Shown in pieces: positions 1 through 9,811 of a stretch of DNA of 64,000 nucleotides; within the stretch, counting starts at the first letter, position 1; the number at the start of each line of letters is the position of its first letter. Below the pieces are notes generated by a model. The model had not been told where the DNA came from. It did not search any database and worked only from the letters and a program-made list of their open reading frames with translations. A program made the translations under genes and the position numbers. Location of the stretch: contig NZ_AP029028.1 of assembly GCF_037076565.1 (NCBI RefSeq), positions 1,302,001-1,366,000 on the forward strand, written 5' to 3'. Source of the DNA: Herbaspirillum sp. DW155 (GTDB lineage: Bacteria > Pseudomonadota > Gammaproteobacteria > Burkholderiales > Burkholderiaceae_D).

Positions 1-1611
1 GCCAAGGCCGGCAACCTCAACGAAGCGCTCAAGGTCACCGATGGCGAATTCGTGGCCATCTTCGATGCCGACCACGTGCCCACGCGGTCCTTCCTGCAGA
101 TCTGCGTGGGCTGGTTCTACCGCGACGCCAAGCTGGCCATGCTGCAGACGCCGCACTTCTTCTTCTCGCCCGATCCCTTCGAGAAGAACTTGAATACCTT
201 CCGCTCGGTCCCCAACGAAGGCGAGCTTTTCTATGGTCTGGTGCAGGATGGCAATGACCTGTGGAATGCCGCCTTCTTCTGCGGCTCCTGCGCCATCATG
301 CGTCGCACGGCCTTGATGGAGATCGGCGGCATCGCCGTCGAGACTCTGACCGAAGATGCCCACACGGCGCTGAAGATGAACCGTGCCGGCTACAACACCG
401 CCTATCTCGCCATTCCCCAGGCCGCCGGCCTGGCCACCGAGAACCTGGCGCGCCACATCCGCCAGCGCATCCGCTGGGCACGCGGCATGGCGCAGATCTT
501 CCGGGTCGACAATCCCCTGAAGGGCCGTGGGCTGCGCCTGGGCCAGCGGCTGTGCTATCTCAATGCCATGCTGCACTTCTTCTATGGCTTGCCGCGCCTG
601 ATCTTCCTGACCGCACCGCTGACCTACCTGTTCTTCGGCGCCCATATTTTCCACGCCTCGGCCCTGCTGATCACGGCCTATGTGCTGCCCCACGTGCTAC
701 ACGCCAACCTGACCAACTCCAGCATCCAGGGACGCTTCCGCCACTCCTTCTGGAACGAGGTCTACGAGACCGTGCTGGCCTGGTACATCCTGGGGCCGGT
801 GCTGCTGGCGCTGGTCAATCCCAAGCTGGGCGGCTTCAACGTCACCGACAAGGGCGGCATCATCGCCGAGGACCATTTCGACTGGAAGCTGGCGCGGCCC
901 TACATCCTGCTGCTGCTGCTCAACGTGCTCGGTCTGGTCTTTGGCGTGTGGCAGCTGGTGCTGGGCGATCCGGATGCCTTTACCACCATCCTCATCAACC
1001 TGGCCTGGACGCTCTACAACGTCATCATCAGCAGCGCCGCCATGGCCGTGGCGGCGGAAACCCGGCAGGTCCGCAGCGAGCCGCGGGTGGCGGCCGAGCT
1101 GCCGGCACGCATCCAGCTCGAGGATGGCCGCGTCATCGAGGCCACCACGCTGGACTTCTCGCAGAAGGGTATCGGCCTGCGTCTGCCGGAGGGCGTCAAC
1201 ATCGCACGCAATGCGCACATCCAGGTGACGCTGTTCCGCAACGAGCAGGAAAAGATGTTCCCGGCGCTGGTGGTGTTCAGCCGCAACGACATGGTGGGCG
1301 CGCAGTTCAACGAACTGACGCTGCGCCAGCAAAGCGAGCTGGTGCGACTGACCTTCTCGCGCGCCGACATCTGGGCCAACAACTGGGGCAAGACGCGTCA
1401 CGACACGCCCCTGAAGTCCTTGCGCGAAGTGGCCGGTATCGGCATGAACGGGGTCAGGGAATTGATCAAGGCAACATTGATTGAAGTGCGCAAATGGCGC
1501 GCCAGGCGGCGCGAGGCCGCAGAACTGGCGGCCTCTGGCGCGGCAGGGGTGGCCGCCACGGGAGCACCCTCGGCAGCGGGTTTGGACAACACTATGGAAG
1601 AACAACAATGA
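1..1611 (+). CDS. bcsA: Cellulose synthase catalytic subunit BcsA, 5'-truncated by the window edge
   Basis: This inner-membrane processive glycosyltransferase family 2 enzyme polymerises UDP-glucose into beta-1,4-glucan. The reading frame is open from base 1, so only the C-terminal 536 residues are visible. They contain the FDADH catalytic aspartates (about codon 20), a TEDAHTALKM segment (TED, the base region), and the QRIRWARG motif (QxxRW) that holds the acceptor glucan. Several hydrophobic membrane helices follow between about bases 540 and 1060. A C-terminal PilZ domain begins near base 1065, with RSEPR (RxxxR) and DFSQKG (DxSxxG), the c-di-GMP binding signature, so synthesis is probably c-di-GMP activated. 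The stop overlaps the bcsB start by ATGA. Only the missing N-terminus is uncertain. Confidence 0.96.
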   Translation, partial: AKAGNLNEALKVTDGEFVAIFDADHVPTRSFLQICVGWFYRDAKLAMLQTPHFFFSPDPFEKNLNTFRSVPNEGELFYGLVQDGNDLWNAAFFCGSCAIMRRTALMEIGGIAVETLTEDAHTALKMNRAGYNTAYLAIPQAAGLATENLARHIRQRIRWARGMAQIFRVDNPLKGRGLRLGQRLCYLNAMLHFFYGLPRLIFLTAPLTYLFFGAHIFHASALLITAYVLPHVLHANLTNSSIQGRFRHSFWNEVYETVLAWYILGPVLLALVNPKLGGFNVTDKGGIIAEDHFDWKLARPYILLLLLNVLGLVFGVWQLVLGDPDAFTTILINLAWTLYNVIISSAAMAVAAETRQVRSEPRVAAELPARIQLEDGRVIEATTLDFSQKGIGLRLPEGVNIARNAHIQVTLFRNEQEKMFPALVVFSRNDMVGAQFNELTLRQQSELVRLTFSRADIWANNWGKTRHDTPLKSLREVAGIGMNGVRELIKATLIEVRKWRARRREAAELAASGAAGVAATGAPSAAGLDNTMEEQQ

Positions 1612-3878
1612 GCGATATGCCCTCTCAATTTCTGGCCACGCCTTTGCGTCGGCGTGCCATCTGCCTGACCATGCTCGGCGTGTTCGGCGTGAGCAGCCTG
1701 CCGCTGCCGGCGCTGGCAGCCCCTGCGGCCAGTGCCGTCCCGGTCGCCGGGGATCCGTATGTGTTCACCCTCAAGCAGCTCGGTCGCGGCTATCCGATCA
1801 ATCTGCACGGCACCGATGCCAGCGACAACGTGAGCTTCGACGTCCCGGTCAACCTGGTGGCCACCGGTGCCCAGGTCAATCTGCAATACACCTATTCGCC
1901 GGCACTGTTGCCCGACCTGTCGCAGATCAACGTCATGGTCAATGACGTGGTGGCCGGCAGCATCCCGCTGCCCAAGGAGGGTGCCGGCTCCCTGCAGAGT
2001 GCCAAGGTCGATATTCCGCCCAAGCTCATCACCGAGTTCAACCGGCTCAGCCTGCAGTTCATCGGCCATTACACGATGAATTGCGAAGACCCGCTGCATT
2101 CCAGCCTGTGGGCGCGGGTGAGCAATGACTCCACGCTGAGCCTGCAGACCACGCAACTGCCGATGAAGGATGACCTGGCCCTGATGCCGATCCCCTTCTT
2201 CGATCGCCGCGATACGCGCATGCTGAGCCTGCCCTTCGTGTTTGCCGGCGCGCCTGACAATGGCACGCTGGAAGCGGCGGGTACGCTGTCGTCCTGGTTC
2301 GGCGCCCTGGCGGCCTACCGTGGCGCGCGTTTCCCGGTGCAGATCAATGCCTTGCCGGCCAAAGGCAATGGCATCGTGCTGGCCAGTGGCGAAGGTCCGC
2401 TGCAGGTCGGTGAGCTGCAGGTGGCAGCGGCCAAGGGACCGACCCTGACCGTGATGGCCAATCCCAATGATCCCAACGGCAAGCTGCTGGTGGTGTCGGG
2501 CCGCAATACGACCGAGCTCAAGCGCGCAGCGGCCGCCATCGCGCTGGGCAGCAAGAGCCTCTCGGGCGCCAGTGCGGTCATCGACAACCTGCAGCCGCTG
2601 GCACCGCGCAAGCCCTACGATGCGCCCAACTGGCTGCCCACCGACCGCCCCGTCAAACTGGCCGAGCTGATCGATCCCAAACGCCTGAACGTGGCCGGCT
2701 ACAATCCGGGCGAAATCAGCATCCCGCTCAATTTCCCGCCAGCCCTGTCGAACTGGCGCCAGGATGGCGTCAAGCTCAATCTGACGTATCGCTATACGCC
2801 GCAGCCGGTTTCGCGCAATTCTTCATTTATCGTCAGTTTCAATGACAGCCTGATCAAGTCTGACGTGCTGCTGCCCAAGGACAAGCTGGACAAGGGCCTG
2901 CTGGCCGCCATCAAGGATGAAAACCTGTCCCGTCAGATGGAGCTGCGCCTGCCCCTCAATACGGCGGGCGTGCAATCGCGTCTGCAACTGCGCTTCATGT
3001 ACGACTACGTGAAGGAGGGCCAGTGCCAGGACGTGATCATCGACAACGTGCGCGGCAGCATCGATCCGGAGTCCACCATCGACCTGCGCGACTACGACCA
3101 TTTCATGGCCATGCCCAACCTGGGCGTGTTCAAGGATGCGGGCTTCCCCTTTACGCGCATGGCGGATCTGTCGGAAACGGCGGTGGTCATGCCCGATGGC
3201 GCCAGCGCAGCCGATGCCTCGGCTTATCTGTCGGTACTGGGCCGCTTCGGCAGCGCCACCGGCTATCCTGCCACCGGTGTCTCGGTGATCCAGGCCGCCC
3301 AGGTTGACAAGTTCGCTGACAAGGACCTGCTGGTGCTGGCCTCGGGTCAGGACCAGCCGCTGCTCAAACAATGGGCCGACCGCTTGCCCAGCCAGATATC
3401 CGGCGACAAGCAGCGCTTCGATCTGGCCGACCTGGCGCTGCGCGTGCGCACCTGGTTCAATGCCGATGCCCCCGAGGCCCTGCGCCGCGCCCGCCTGTCC
3501 ATGAGCTATAGCGGCAGCAGCACCACCTCCTACCTGAGCGGCTTCGAGTCGCCCCTGCGGTCCGGGCGCAGCGTGGTGGTGATGGCCGGTGCCGACGGCG
3601 CCGGGCTGTCGCAGATCCTCGATGCCCTGGCCAGCAAGGATGCCGAGGCCGCTACCGTGCAGGGCAGCCTGGTGGCCGTGCATGGCACCACCATCGAGCC
3701 GCTGCTGGGCGAGGAAGATTATTTCGTGGGCAGCATGAATCCCTTGCGCTACCTGCGCTGGTGGCTCTCGCGCCACGTCTGGGGCATGTTCGTGCTGATC
3801 GCCGCCGGCATCCTCATGCTGGGCGGCCTGGCCTATCTGACTTTGCGCGCCAAGGCGAGAAAGCGGCTCAATGCTTGA
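1608..3878 (+). CDS. bcsB: Cellulose synthase regulatory subunit BcsB
   Basis: This is the periplasmic, membrane-anchored partner of BcsA that guides the nascent glucan across the periplasm. The 756-residue product starts at the ATG overlapping the bcsA stop (ATGA). In-frame upstream codons would extend it inside bcsA and are not needed. The N-terminus is a signal peptide ending near PALAAPAA. The C-terminus has one transmembrane helix (HVWGMFVLIAAGILML) followed by a basic tail, the usual BcsB anchor that packs against BcsA. Length and the position between bcsA and bcsZ match the family. The 3' end overlaps bcsZ by 8 bases, which suggests translational coupling. Confidence 0.95.
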   Translation: MSDMPSQFLATPLRRRAICLTMLGVFGVSSLPLPALAAPAASAVPVAGDPYVFTLKQLGRGYPINLHGTDASDNVSFDVPVNLVATGAQVNLQYTYSPALLPDLSQINVMVNDVVAGSIPLPKEGAGSLQSAKVDIPPKLITEFNRLSLQFIGHYTMNCEDPLHSSLWARVSNDSTLSLQTTQLPMKDDLALMPIPFFDRRDTRMLSLPFVFAGAPDNGTLEAAGTLSSWFGALAAYRGARFPVQINALPAKGNGIVLASGEGPLQVGELQVAAAKGPTLTVMANPNDPNGKLLVVSGRNTTELKRAAAAIALGSKSLSGASAVIDNLQPLAPRKPYDAPNWLPTDRPVKLAELIDPKRLNVAGYNPGEISIPLNFPPALSNWRQDGVKLNLTYRYTPQPVSRNSSFIVSFNDSLIKSDVLLPKDKLDKGLLAAIKDENLSRQMELRLPLNTAGVQSRLQLRFMYDYVKEGQCQDVIIDNVRGSIDPESTIDLRDYDHFMAMPNLGVFKDAGFPFTRMADLSETAVVMPDGASAADASAYLSVLGRFGSATGYPATGVSVIQAAQVDKFADKDLLVLASGQDQPLLKQWADRLPSQISGDKQRFDLADLALRVRTWFNADAPEALRRARLSMSYSGSSTTSYLSGFESPLRSGRSVVVMAGADGAGLSQILDALASKDAEAATVQGSLVAVHGTTIEPLLGEEDYFVGSMNPLRYLRWWLSRHVWGMFVLIAAGILMLGGLAYLTLRAKARKRLNA

Positions 3879-5100
3879 TCGCGGCATCTTCTGTGGACGG
3901 CGCCGGCTACTGGCAGCCCTGGTCATGACGATGGCATGCGCTACGACGGCACTGCCGGCGCTGGGCGCGCCAGCGGCTGCGCCCAGGTGCGCGCCGGCCG
4001 ACTGGCCGGCCTGGCAATCCTGGGCTGCACGCTACATCCAGCCGGACGGGCGGGTGCTGTATTCGAGCCTGCAAGCCAACCACACCACTTCCGAAGGGCA
4101 GTCCTACAACCTGCTGCTGGCGCTCATTGCCAATGATCCCGAGCGCTTCGACCAGGTGTGGAACTGGACCCGCAGCAACATGATGGGCGCCGATGCCGTC
4201 AACCGCCTGCCCGGCTGGCTGTGGGGGCAGGGTGCCGATGGCAAGTGGCAATTGCAGGATGCCAATTCGGCCTCCGATGCCGATCTGTGGATCGCCTATG
4301 CATTGCTGGAAGCGGGCCGCCTGTGGCATCGCCCGACTTATCGCAGCGATGCCCTGAACCTGCTCGACAGCATCGAAGCACGCCTGGTGGTAGCGCTGCC
4401 GGGCCTGGGCAAGATGGTGTTGCCGGGGCCGCTGGGCTTCAACCAGAGCAACCAGGCCTGGACGCTCAATCCGAGTTACCTGCCGCTGCCGCTGCTGCGC
4501 CGCCTGCAGAAGGAACGGCCCAACGGCCCGTGGCAGCAGATCGCCACCAACACCGTGCGCATGATCCAGGCCACCAGCCCCATGGGCTATGTGGCCGATT
4601 GGGTCGGCTACAAGATGACGGCCGTGCAGGCCGGCCAGTTCATGGTCGATCCGGCCAAGGGGGAGCTGGGCAGCTATGACGCCATCCGCGTCTACCTGTG
4701 GGCCGGCATGACGCCCGCAGGCGACCCTGAGGCGGCACCGCTGCTGGCGGCCCTGGATGGCATGCGCCAGGCGATCGCGGCCACGGGTGCCGCTCCGGAG
4801 AAGGTGAAAGTCACCACCGGCGCCACCGAAGGCCAGGCGCCTTTCGGCTTTGGCGCGGCGCTGCTGCCTTATCTGCAGGCTAAGGGCGAAAGCGTGCTGG
4901 CCGCGCAATGGCAGGCCCGCGCCACCCAACAACTGGAAAGCGCACTGGCCCAGCCCAGCACGCAACCCGAAATCCTTTACTACAACGTCATGCTGGGCCT
5001 GTTCGGAACCGGATGGGCCGAGAAGCGATACCAGTTCCGCAATGACGGAACACTCAATCTGTCTTGGGAGAAGCCATGCGCACGCGCCGTACCACGTTAG
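3871..5100 (+). CDS. bcsZ: Periplasmic endo-1,4-beta-glucanase BcsZ (GH8)
   Basis: This glycoside hydrolase family 8 cellulase is part of the cellulose secretion machinery and trims or disentangles glucan chains in the periplasm. The 409-residue protein has an N-terminal hydrophobic export segment (LLAALVMTMACATTALPALG) and then the mature domain. The TSEGQSYNLLLAL block contains the expected catalytic acid Glu, and GSYDAIRVYLWAGM contains the conserved Asp region of GH8. It overlaps both bcsB (8 bases) and the start of bcsC, so it sits in one polycistronic unit. The order bcsA-bcsB-bcsZ-bcsC is that of E. coli and Pseudomonas type operons. Confidence 0.95.
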   Translation: MLDRGIFCGRRRLLAALVMTMACATTALPALGAPAAAPRCAPADWPAWQSWAARYIQPDGRVLYSSLQANHTTSEGQSYNLLLALIANDPERFDQVWNWTRSNMMGADAVNRLPGWLWGQGADGKWQLQDANSASDADLWIAYALLEAGRLWHRPTYRSDALNLLDSIEARLVVALPGLGKMVLPGPLGFNQSNQAWTLNPSYLPLPLLRRLQKERPNGPWQQIATNTVRMIQATSPMGYVADWVGYKMTAVQAGQFMVDPAKGELGSYDAIRVYLWAGMTPAGDPEAAPLLAALDGMRQAIAATGAAPEKVKVTTGATEGQAPFGFGAALLPYLQAKGESVLAAQWQARATQQLESALAQPSTQPEILYYNVMLGLFGTGWAEKRYQFRNDGTLNLSWEKPCARAVPR

Positions 5101-8100
5101 CCCTCGGAGTGCTGGCCGCGCTGCTGGGTGCACCTGCCACCCCGGCCCTGGCCGCCCCCGAGGACATCCAGGCTCAACTGGTGGAGCAGGGCCAGTACTG
5201 GCAGGCACGCAACAACAACCAGCGCGCCGCCGAGGTCTGGCAAAAAGTGCTGCAACTGGATCAGGCCCAGGTCAATGCGCTCTATGGCATGGGCCTGATC
5301 AGCGTGAAGCAGAACAAGCCGCAGCAGGCCAATGCGTATCTGCAACGCCTGCAGGCGATCTCGCCGGAGCCCTGGCAAGCCCGCCAGCTGATGCAGGACA
5401 TCGCGCTGGCGCGTCCGGAAAACCAGGCCCTGCTGGCTGAAGCGCGGCGCCTGGCCGATGCCGGCGAGCGCGACCGCGCCACCGAGACCTTCCGCAAGAT
5501 GTTCAACGGCCTCACGCCCTCCGGCACCATCGGCCGCGAGTACTACAACAACCTCGCCTTCAGCGACGCCGGCTGGCCGGAAGCGCGCAAGGGCATGGAA
5601 CGCCTGCTGCGCGAAACCCCCGGCGACAACATCCTGGCGCTGTTCTACGGCAAGCAGCTGGCACGCCACGAAGACAGCCGCGTCGAAGGCATCCGCGTGC
5701 TCTCGCGCCTGACCAGACAGACCGACATCGCCGGCGACGCCGATGAAAGCTGGCGCCTCGCGCTGACCTGGCTGGGCCCGCCGAAACCGGCGCAGTTCCC
5801 GCTGTTCGAAGAATTCCTCAAGACCCATCCGGACGACAAGGACATCCGCGACCTGCTGGCCAGGGGCCGTGCCCAGGTGCCTGGCGCACAGCCGCCCACG
5901 GTGCTATCGCGCGGTCTGCAGGCGCTGGAAAAGGGCGACCTGCAGGAAGCCGAGAAGGCTTTCCAGGAAGAGCTGCAGAGCCATCCCGATGAGACCGACG
6001 CCCTGGGCGGCATGGGCGTGGTGCGCCAGCAGCAGAACCGTCTGGCCGAAGCTGAACCTCTGCTGGCGCGCGCCGTAGCCAAAGGCGGCAACGGCTGGAA
6101 GAAGGCCCTCGACAGCGTGCGCTACTGGCTGCTGATCCAGCGTGCCCGCGAGCTGCAGGCGCGCGGCCAAAGCGCGCCGGCGCAAGAGGCGCTGGCCCAG
6201 GCGCTGCGTCTGGACCCCAAGAGTACCGACGGCCTGGTCGCCATCGCCGACATCGAAGCCACGGCCGGCCGCTTTGACGCCGCCACCGCGCATTACCGTC
6301 AGGTGCTGGCGCTACAGCCGGGACAGCTGGGCGCCTTGCGCGGCCTGATCAACGTGCTCTCGCAAACCGGCCACGCCGAAGAAGCGCTGCGCCTGCTCGA
6401 CCAGCTCACCCCGCAGCAGCAGGCCGGATTCGGCGATCAGGGCCGCCTGCGCGCGCTGCGTGCGACCCAGCAGGCCAACCTGGCCGAGCAGCGCGGCGAC
6501 CTCAATGCCGCGCTGGACGCCATGCGACAAGCCGTGCGCAACGACCCCGACAACGTATGGACCACCTTCGATCTGGCACGCCTGTACGTCAAGGCCGGCC
6601 AGGCGCGCCAGGCGCGCGTGACCATCGACGACTTCACCCGCGAGCATCGCGATGACGTCGATGCGCTCTACGCCAGCGCCTTGCTGTCGGTGGAGATGGA
6701 GCAATGGCAGGATGCGCTCGACACCCTGCGCCGCATCCCCGACGCACGCCGCACCGCGGCCATGACCGAGCTGACGCGGCAGGTCACGCTGACCATCCAG
6801 GTCGGCCATGCGCTCGAACTGACCAAGACCGGCCAGCGCCAGCAAGCGCTGGCCCTGCTGGACCGCGTGCAACCCGAGGCCGCCGGTAGCGCCGAGCGCA
6901 CCGGCACGCTGGCCTCGGCCTATGTGGATGCCGGTGACACGCCGCGCGCCTTGGCGCTGATGCAGCCGCTGATCGCGCCGCCGGCCCAGCCCGGCGTCGG
7001 TACCCGCCTGCAATATGCCGGCATCCTGCTCAAGGCCGGTGAAGATGCACAGGTCTACAGCGTGCTCACGGCCTTGCAGAAGCAGAACATGGACGTGACC
7101 ACCCGCAAGCAATATGACGATCTGCGCTTCCAGTACCGCGTGCGTCAGGCCGAACGTCTGCGCGAAGGCGGCGACCTGGCGGCCGCCTACGATACGCTCG
7201 CCCCTGCGTTGTCGCAGCGGCCCACCGACGTCGGTGCCATCTCGGCGCTGGCGCGCATGTTCAATGCGGCGGGTGACAATGCCCGCGCACTGGCGCTCTA
7301 CAAGCCGCTGGTCGAGCGCAATCCGCGCGACGTCAACGTCTTGCTGGGCGCGGCCGATACCGCCATGCAGGCGCACGACAACGCCTACGCCGTCACCCTG
7401 CTGGAGCAGTTCGGCCAGCTCGACAGCAGCGACCCCACCACCCTGACCGAAGCCGCGCGCATCTATCGTGCCCTGGGCAAGGTGGGTGAAGCCACGGCCC
7501 TGCTGCGCAAGGCGGTGGCCATCGAAAATACCGCGCGCCAGCGCAGCCTGGCCGCACAGGGCAATGGCTTCGATCCGGCCATCAATCCCTTCCGTACCCA
7601 GCGCCGCCTGCCGGGCAACGACGACCTGGCCGCCATTCCGCCACCGGCCGAGACCCTGCTGCGTCCGGTGGCGCTGGCGGCAGCACCGGCTGCGGCCGAT
7701 GTATTGCCCGCCCCGGCCACGTCCCGTGCAGCCGCCACGCCGGCAGCACCTGCGGTGGCCTACGGTCAGGCGCTCGGTCCGGTGTTCAGCACGGCCACGC
7801 CCGCACCGGCTGCCAATGCACAGGCCGTGCAGCCGTTGCAGGCGGCCACCTCCGCAACCGCGCCCACAGCGCTGCCAGCCACAGCCACGGCAGCCCAGCG
7901 CGCCTTGCTGGCGCTGCAAGGGCAGGGGGCGCTGCCGGCCGACAACCTGAGCCCGGCCCAGCGCGCCCTCAACGACATCCTGCAGGCCCGCAGCGCCTAC
8001 GTCACCCAGGGTGTTGTGGTACGTACCAATTCCGGCGAATCTGGCCTGAGCCGCATCAACGATATCGAAGCCCCGCTGGAAGTGAACATGCCGGTCGGCA

Positions 8101-9098
8101 ATGACCGCGTGGCCGTGCGCGTCACGCCCGTCTCGCTGGATGGCGGTACCCTCAGCGACAACGCCGCCAGCCGCTTTGGCGGCGGCGGTTCCAGCGCCAG
8201 CGGCGTGGGCAAGCAAAGCGCCAGCGGTGTGGGCGTGGCGGTGGCCTATGAAAGGCCGGACGATGGCGTCAAGGCCGACATCGGCACGACGCCGACGGGC
8301 TTCCGCTATGCCAACGTAGTGGGCGGCGTCAGTGTGGAGCAGCCCATCGCCGGCAGCAGCACCAACCGCTTCGGCGTGACGGTCTCGCGCCGCGCCGTCA
8401 ACGACAGCATCACCTCCTTTGCCGGCAGCACCGATCCGCGCGTGGGCCGCTCCTGGGGCGGCGTGACCGCCAATGGTGCGCGCGCCGAGATGAGTTCGGA
8501 TGATGGACAGACCGGTGTGTATGCCTATGGCTCCCTGCACAGCCTGATGGGCCACAACGTGGAATCCAACACGCGCATGGAAGTCGGCGGTGGTGCGTAC
8601 CAGTATCTGGCCAACAGCAAGGACGAGAAGATGACCGCCGGGGTGTCGGCCACCGTCCTGAGCTACGCCAACAACCAGAACTTCTATACCTACGGCCACG
8701 GCGGCTACTTCAGTCCGCAGGCCTATCTTGGACTGGGCGTGCCGGTCACCTGGTCCAGACGCAGCGACCGCTACACCTTCCAGCTCAAGGGCTCGGCCGG
8801 GGTGCAGTACTTCCGCCAGGATGGTGCGAATTACTTCCCTACCGATTCCACCCTGCAGAGCTCCAGCGGCAATACCTATGCCGGACAGACCAAGACCGGC
8901 CTGGGTTACAGCCTGGAAGGCAGCGGCGAGTACCGCTTCGCCCCGCGCCTGTTCGTGGGTGGCACGCTGCGCCTGAACAATTCGAGCGACTTCCGCGAAC
9001 TCAACGTCGCCATGTACTTGCGTTACACCCTGGAGGACATGCAGGGCAGCTTCCTGACCCTGCCGGTGAGCCCTTACCGCTCGCCTTACTCCAACTGA
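5076..9098 (+). CDS. bcsC: Cellulose export outer-membrane protein BcsC (TPR scaffold plus beta-barrel)
   Basis: BcsC exports cellulose through the outer membrane. The chosen ATG at 5076 has a GGGAG ribosome site at 5066-5070; a TTG 12 bases upstream would destroy this spacing. The 1340-residue product has a signal peptide ending ALAAPED, then many tetratricopeptide-like helical repeats to about residue 830. An Ala/Pro-rich low-complexity linker is encoded at about 7640-7930, and a C-terminal BcsC porin domain runs from about residue 980 to the end, with alternating aromatic strands and a terminal ALNVAMYLRYTL-like segment. TPRs would bind the periplasmic assembly while the barrel forms the exit pore. 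It overlaps the bcsZ 3' end by 25 bases. Confidence 0.94.
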   Translation: MRTRRTTLALGVLAALLGAPATPALAAPEDIQAQLVEQGQYWQARNNNQRAAEVWQKVLQLDQAQVNALYGMGLISVKQNKPQQANAYLQRLQAISPEPWQARQLMQDIALARPENQALLAEARRLADAGERDRATETFRKMFNGLTPSGTIGREYYNNLAFSDAGWPEARKGMERLLRETPGDNILALFYGKQLARHEDSRVEGIRVLSRLTRQTDIAGDADESWRLALTWLGPPKPAQFPLFEEFLKTHPDDKDIRDLLARGRAQVPGAQPPTVLSRGLQALEKGDLQEAEKAFQEELQSHPDETDALGGMGVVRQQQNRLAEAEPLLARAVAKGGNGWKKALDSVRYWLLIQRARELQARGQSAPAQEALAQALRLDPKSTDGLVAIADIEATAGRFDAATAHYRQVLALQPGQLGALRGLINVLSQTGHAEEALRLLDQLTPQQQAGFGDQGRLRALRATQQANLAEQRGDLNAALDAMRQAVRNDPDNVWTTFDLARLYVKAGQARQARVTIDDFTREHRDDVDALYASALLSVEMEQWQDALDTLRRIPDARRTAAMTELTRQVTLTIQVGHALELTKTGQRQQALALLDRVQPEAAGSAERTGTLASAYVDAGDTPRALALMQPLIAPPAQPGVGTRLQYAGILLKAGEDAQVYSVLTALQKQNMDVTTRKQYDDLRFQYRVRQAERLREGGDLAAAYDTLAPALSQRPTDVGAISALARMFNAAGDNARALALYKPLVERNPRDVNVLLGAADTAMQAHDNAYAVTLLEQFGQLDSSDPTTLTEAARIYRALGKVGEATALLRKAVAIENTARQRSLAAQGNGFDPAINPFRTQRRLPGNDDLAAIPPPAETLLRPVALAAAPAAADVLPAPATSRAAATPAAPAVAYGQALGPVFSTATPAPAANAQAVQPLQAATSATAPTALPATATAAQRALLALQGQGALPADNLSPAQRALNDILQARSAYVTQGVVVRTNSGESGLSRINDIEAPLEVNMPVGNDRVAVRVTPVSLDGGTLSDNAASRFGGGGSSASGVGKQSASGVGVAVAYERPDDGVKADIGTTPTGFRYANVVGGVSVEQPIAGSSTNRFGVTVSRRAVNDSITSFAGSTDPRVGRSWGGVTANGARAEMSSDDGQTGVYAYGSLHSLMGHNVESNTRMEVGGGAYQYLANSKDEKMTAGVSATVLSYANNQNFYTYGHGGYFSPQAYLGLGVPVTWSRRSDRYTFQLKGSAGVQYFRQDGANYFPTDSTLQSSSGNTYAGQTKTGLGYSLEGSGEYRFAPRLFVGGTLRLNNSSDFRELNVAMYLRYTLEDMQGSFLTLPVSPYRSPYSN

Positions 9099-9142
9099 CC
9101 TCCAACTGACCTGATCCTTATTTTTTTGATAGAGAGATTGCC

Positions 9143-9811
9143 ATGGCCGCTGCATCCATTCTCGCTGGTCTGAGTATCCTGGTTCTGGGCGAAAGCCACA
9201 TGAGCCTGGCCGACCACCTCACCGAACCCCTGAACGCCAAGCTGGTCCAGATGGGCGCCAAGGTCCATTCCATTGGCGCCTGCGGTGCCAGCGCCGGCGA
9301 CTGGCTGACCACCAAGAAGGTCGACTGCGGCGCCGAGCAGATCAACAACGGCAAGCTGCAGATCAAGGGCCGCGATGCCACCACCACGCCGGTGGCCGAG
9401 CTGATCGCCAGGGACAAGCCGGACCTGGTGGTGCTGGTCATCGGCGACACCATGGCCTCCTACGACAAGCCGGACTTCCCCAAGGCCTGGGCCTGGCAAA
9501 GCGTGACCAGCCTGACCAAGGCGATTGCCGCCACCGGCACCAAGTGCGCCTGGGTCGGCCCGGCCTGGGGCAAGGCCGGTGGTATGTACCACAAGAACGA
9601 TGCCCGCACCGAACTGATGTCGCGCTTCCTGGCCGCCAATGTGGCGCCCTGCACCTACATCGATTCGCTGGCCATGTCCAAGCCCGGCCAGTGGATCACC
9701 ACCGATGGCCAGCACTTCACCGTGGCCGGCTACAAGTCCTGGGGCAGCGCCATCGGCGATGCGCTGGGCAAGCTGCCGGCCTCCGCCGTGAGCGCCAAGG
9801 GAGGCAAGTAA
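9143..9811 (+). CDS. wssF: SGNH-family cellulose acetylation protein WssF-like
   Basis: The 222-residue protein matches the size and position of WssF in the Pseudomonas fluorescens wss operon, where WssFGHI acetylate cellulose. An SGNH/GDSL block I is visible as LVLGESHMS (nucleophile Ser in GES), and block V as TDGQHFTVAG (DxxH, catalytic Asp and His). No clear cleavable signal peptide precedes block I, only a short hydrophobic stretch (ASILAGLSILVL). A GAGAG ribosome site lies 10 bases before the ATG. The stop overlaps the wssG start as TAATG. The family is thought to help deliver or transfer acetyl groups. The exact reaction is inferred from context. Confidence 0.8.
   Translation: MAAASILAGLSILVLGESHMSLADHLTEPLNAKLVQMGAKVHSIGACGASAGDWLTTKKVDCGAEQINNGKLQIKGRDATTTPVAELIARDKPDLVVLVIGDTMASYDKPDFPKAWAWQSVTSLTKAIAATGTKCAWVGPAWGKAGGMYHKNDARTELMSRFLAANVAPCTYIDSLAMSKPGQWITTDGQHFTVAGYKSWGSAIGDALGKLPASAVSAKGGK

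Noticed and set aside
6312..9155. A 947-codon open frame on the minus strand opposite bcsC
   Set aside because: It is a mirror frame of the GC-rich bcsC gene. Its translation has His/Gly/Arg/Gln-rich low-complexity composition and no domain, while the plus strand encodes a clear BcsC.
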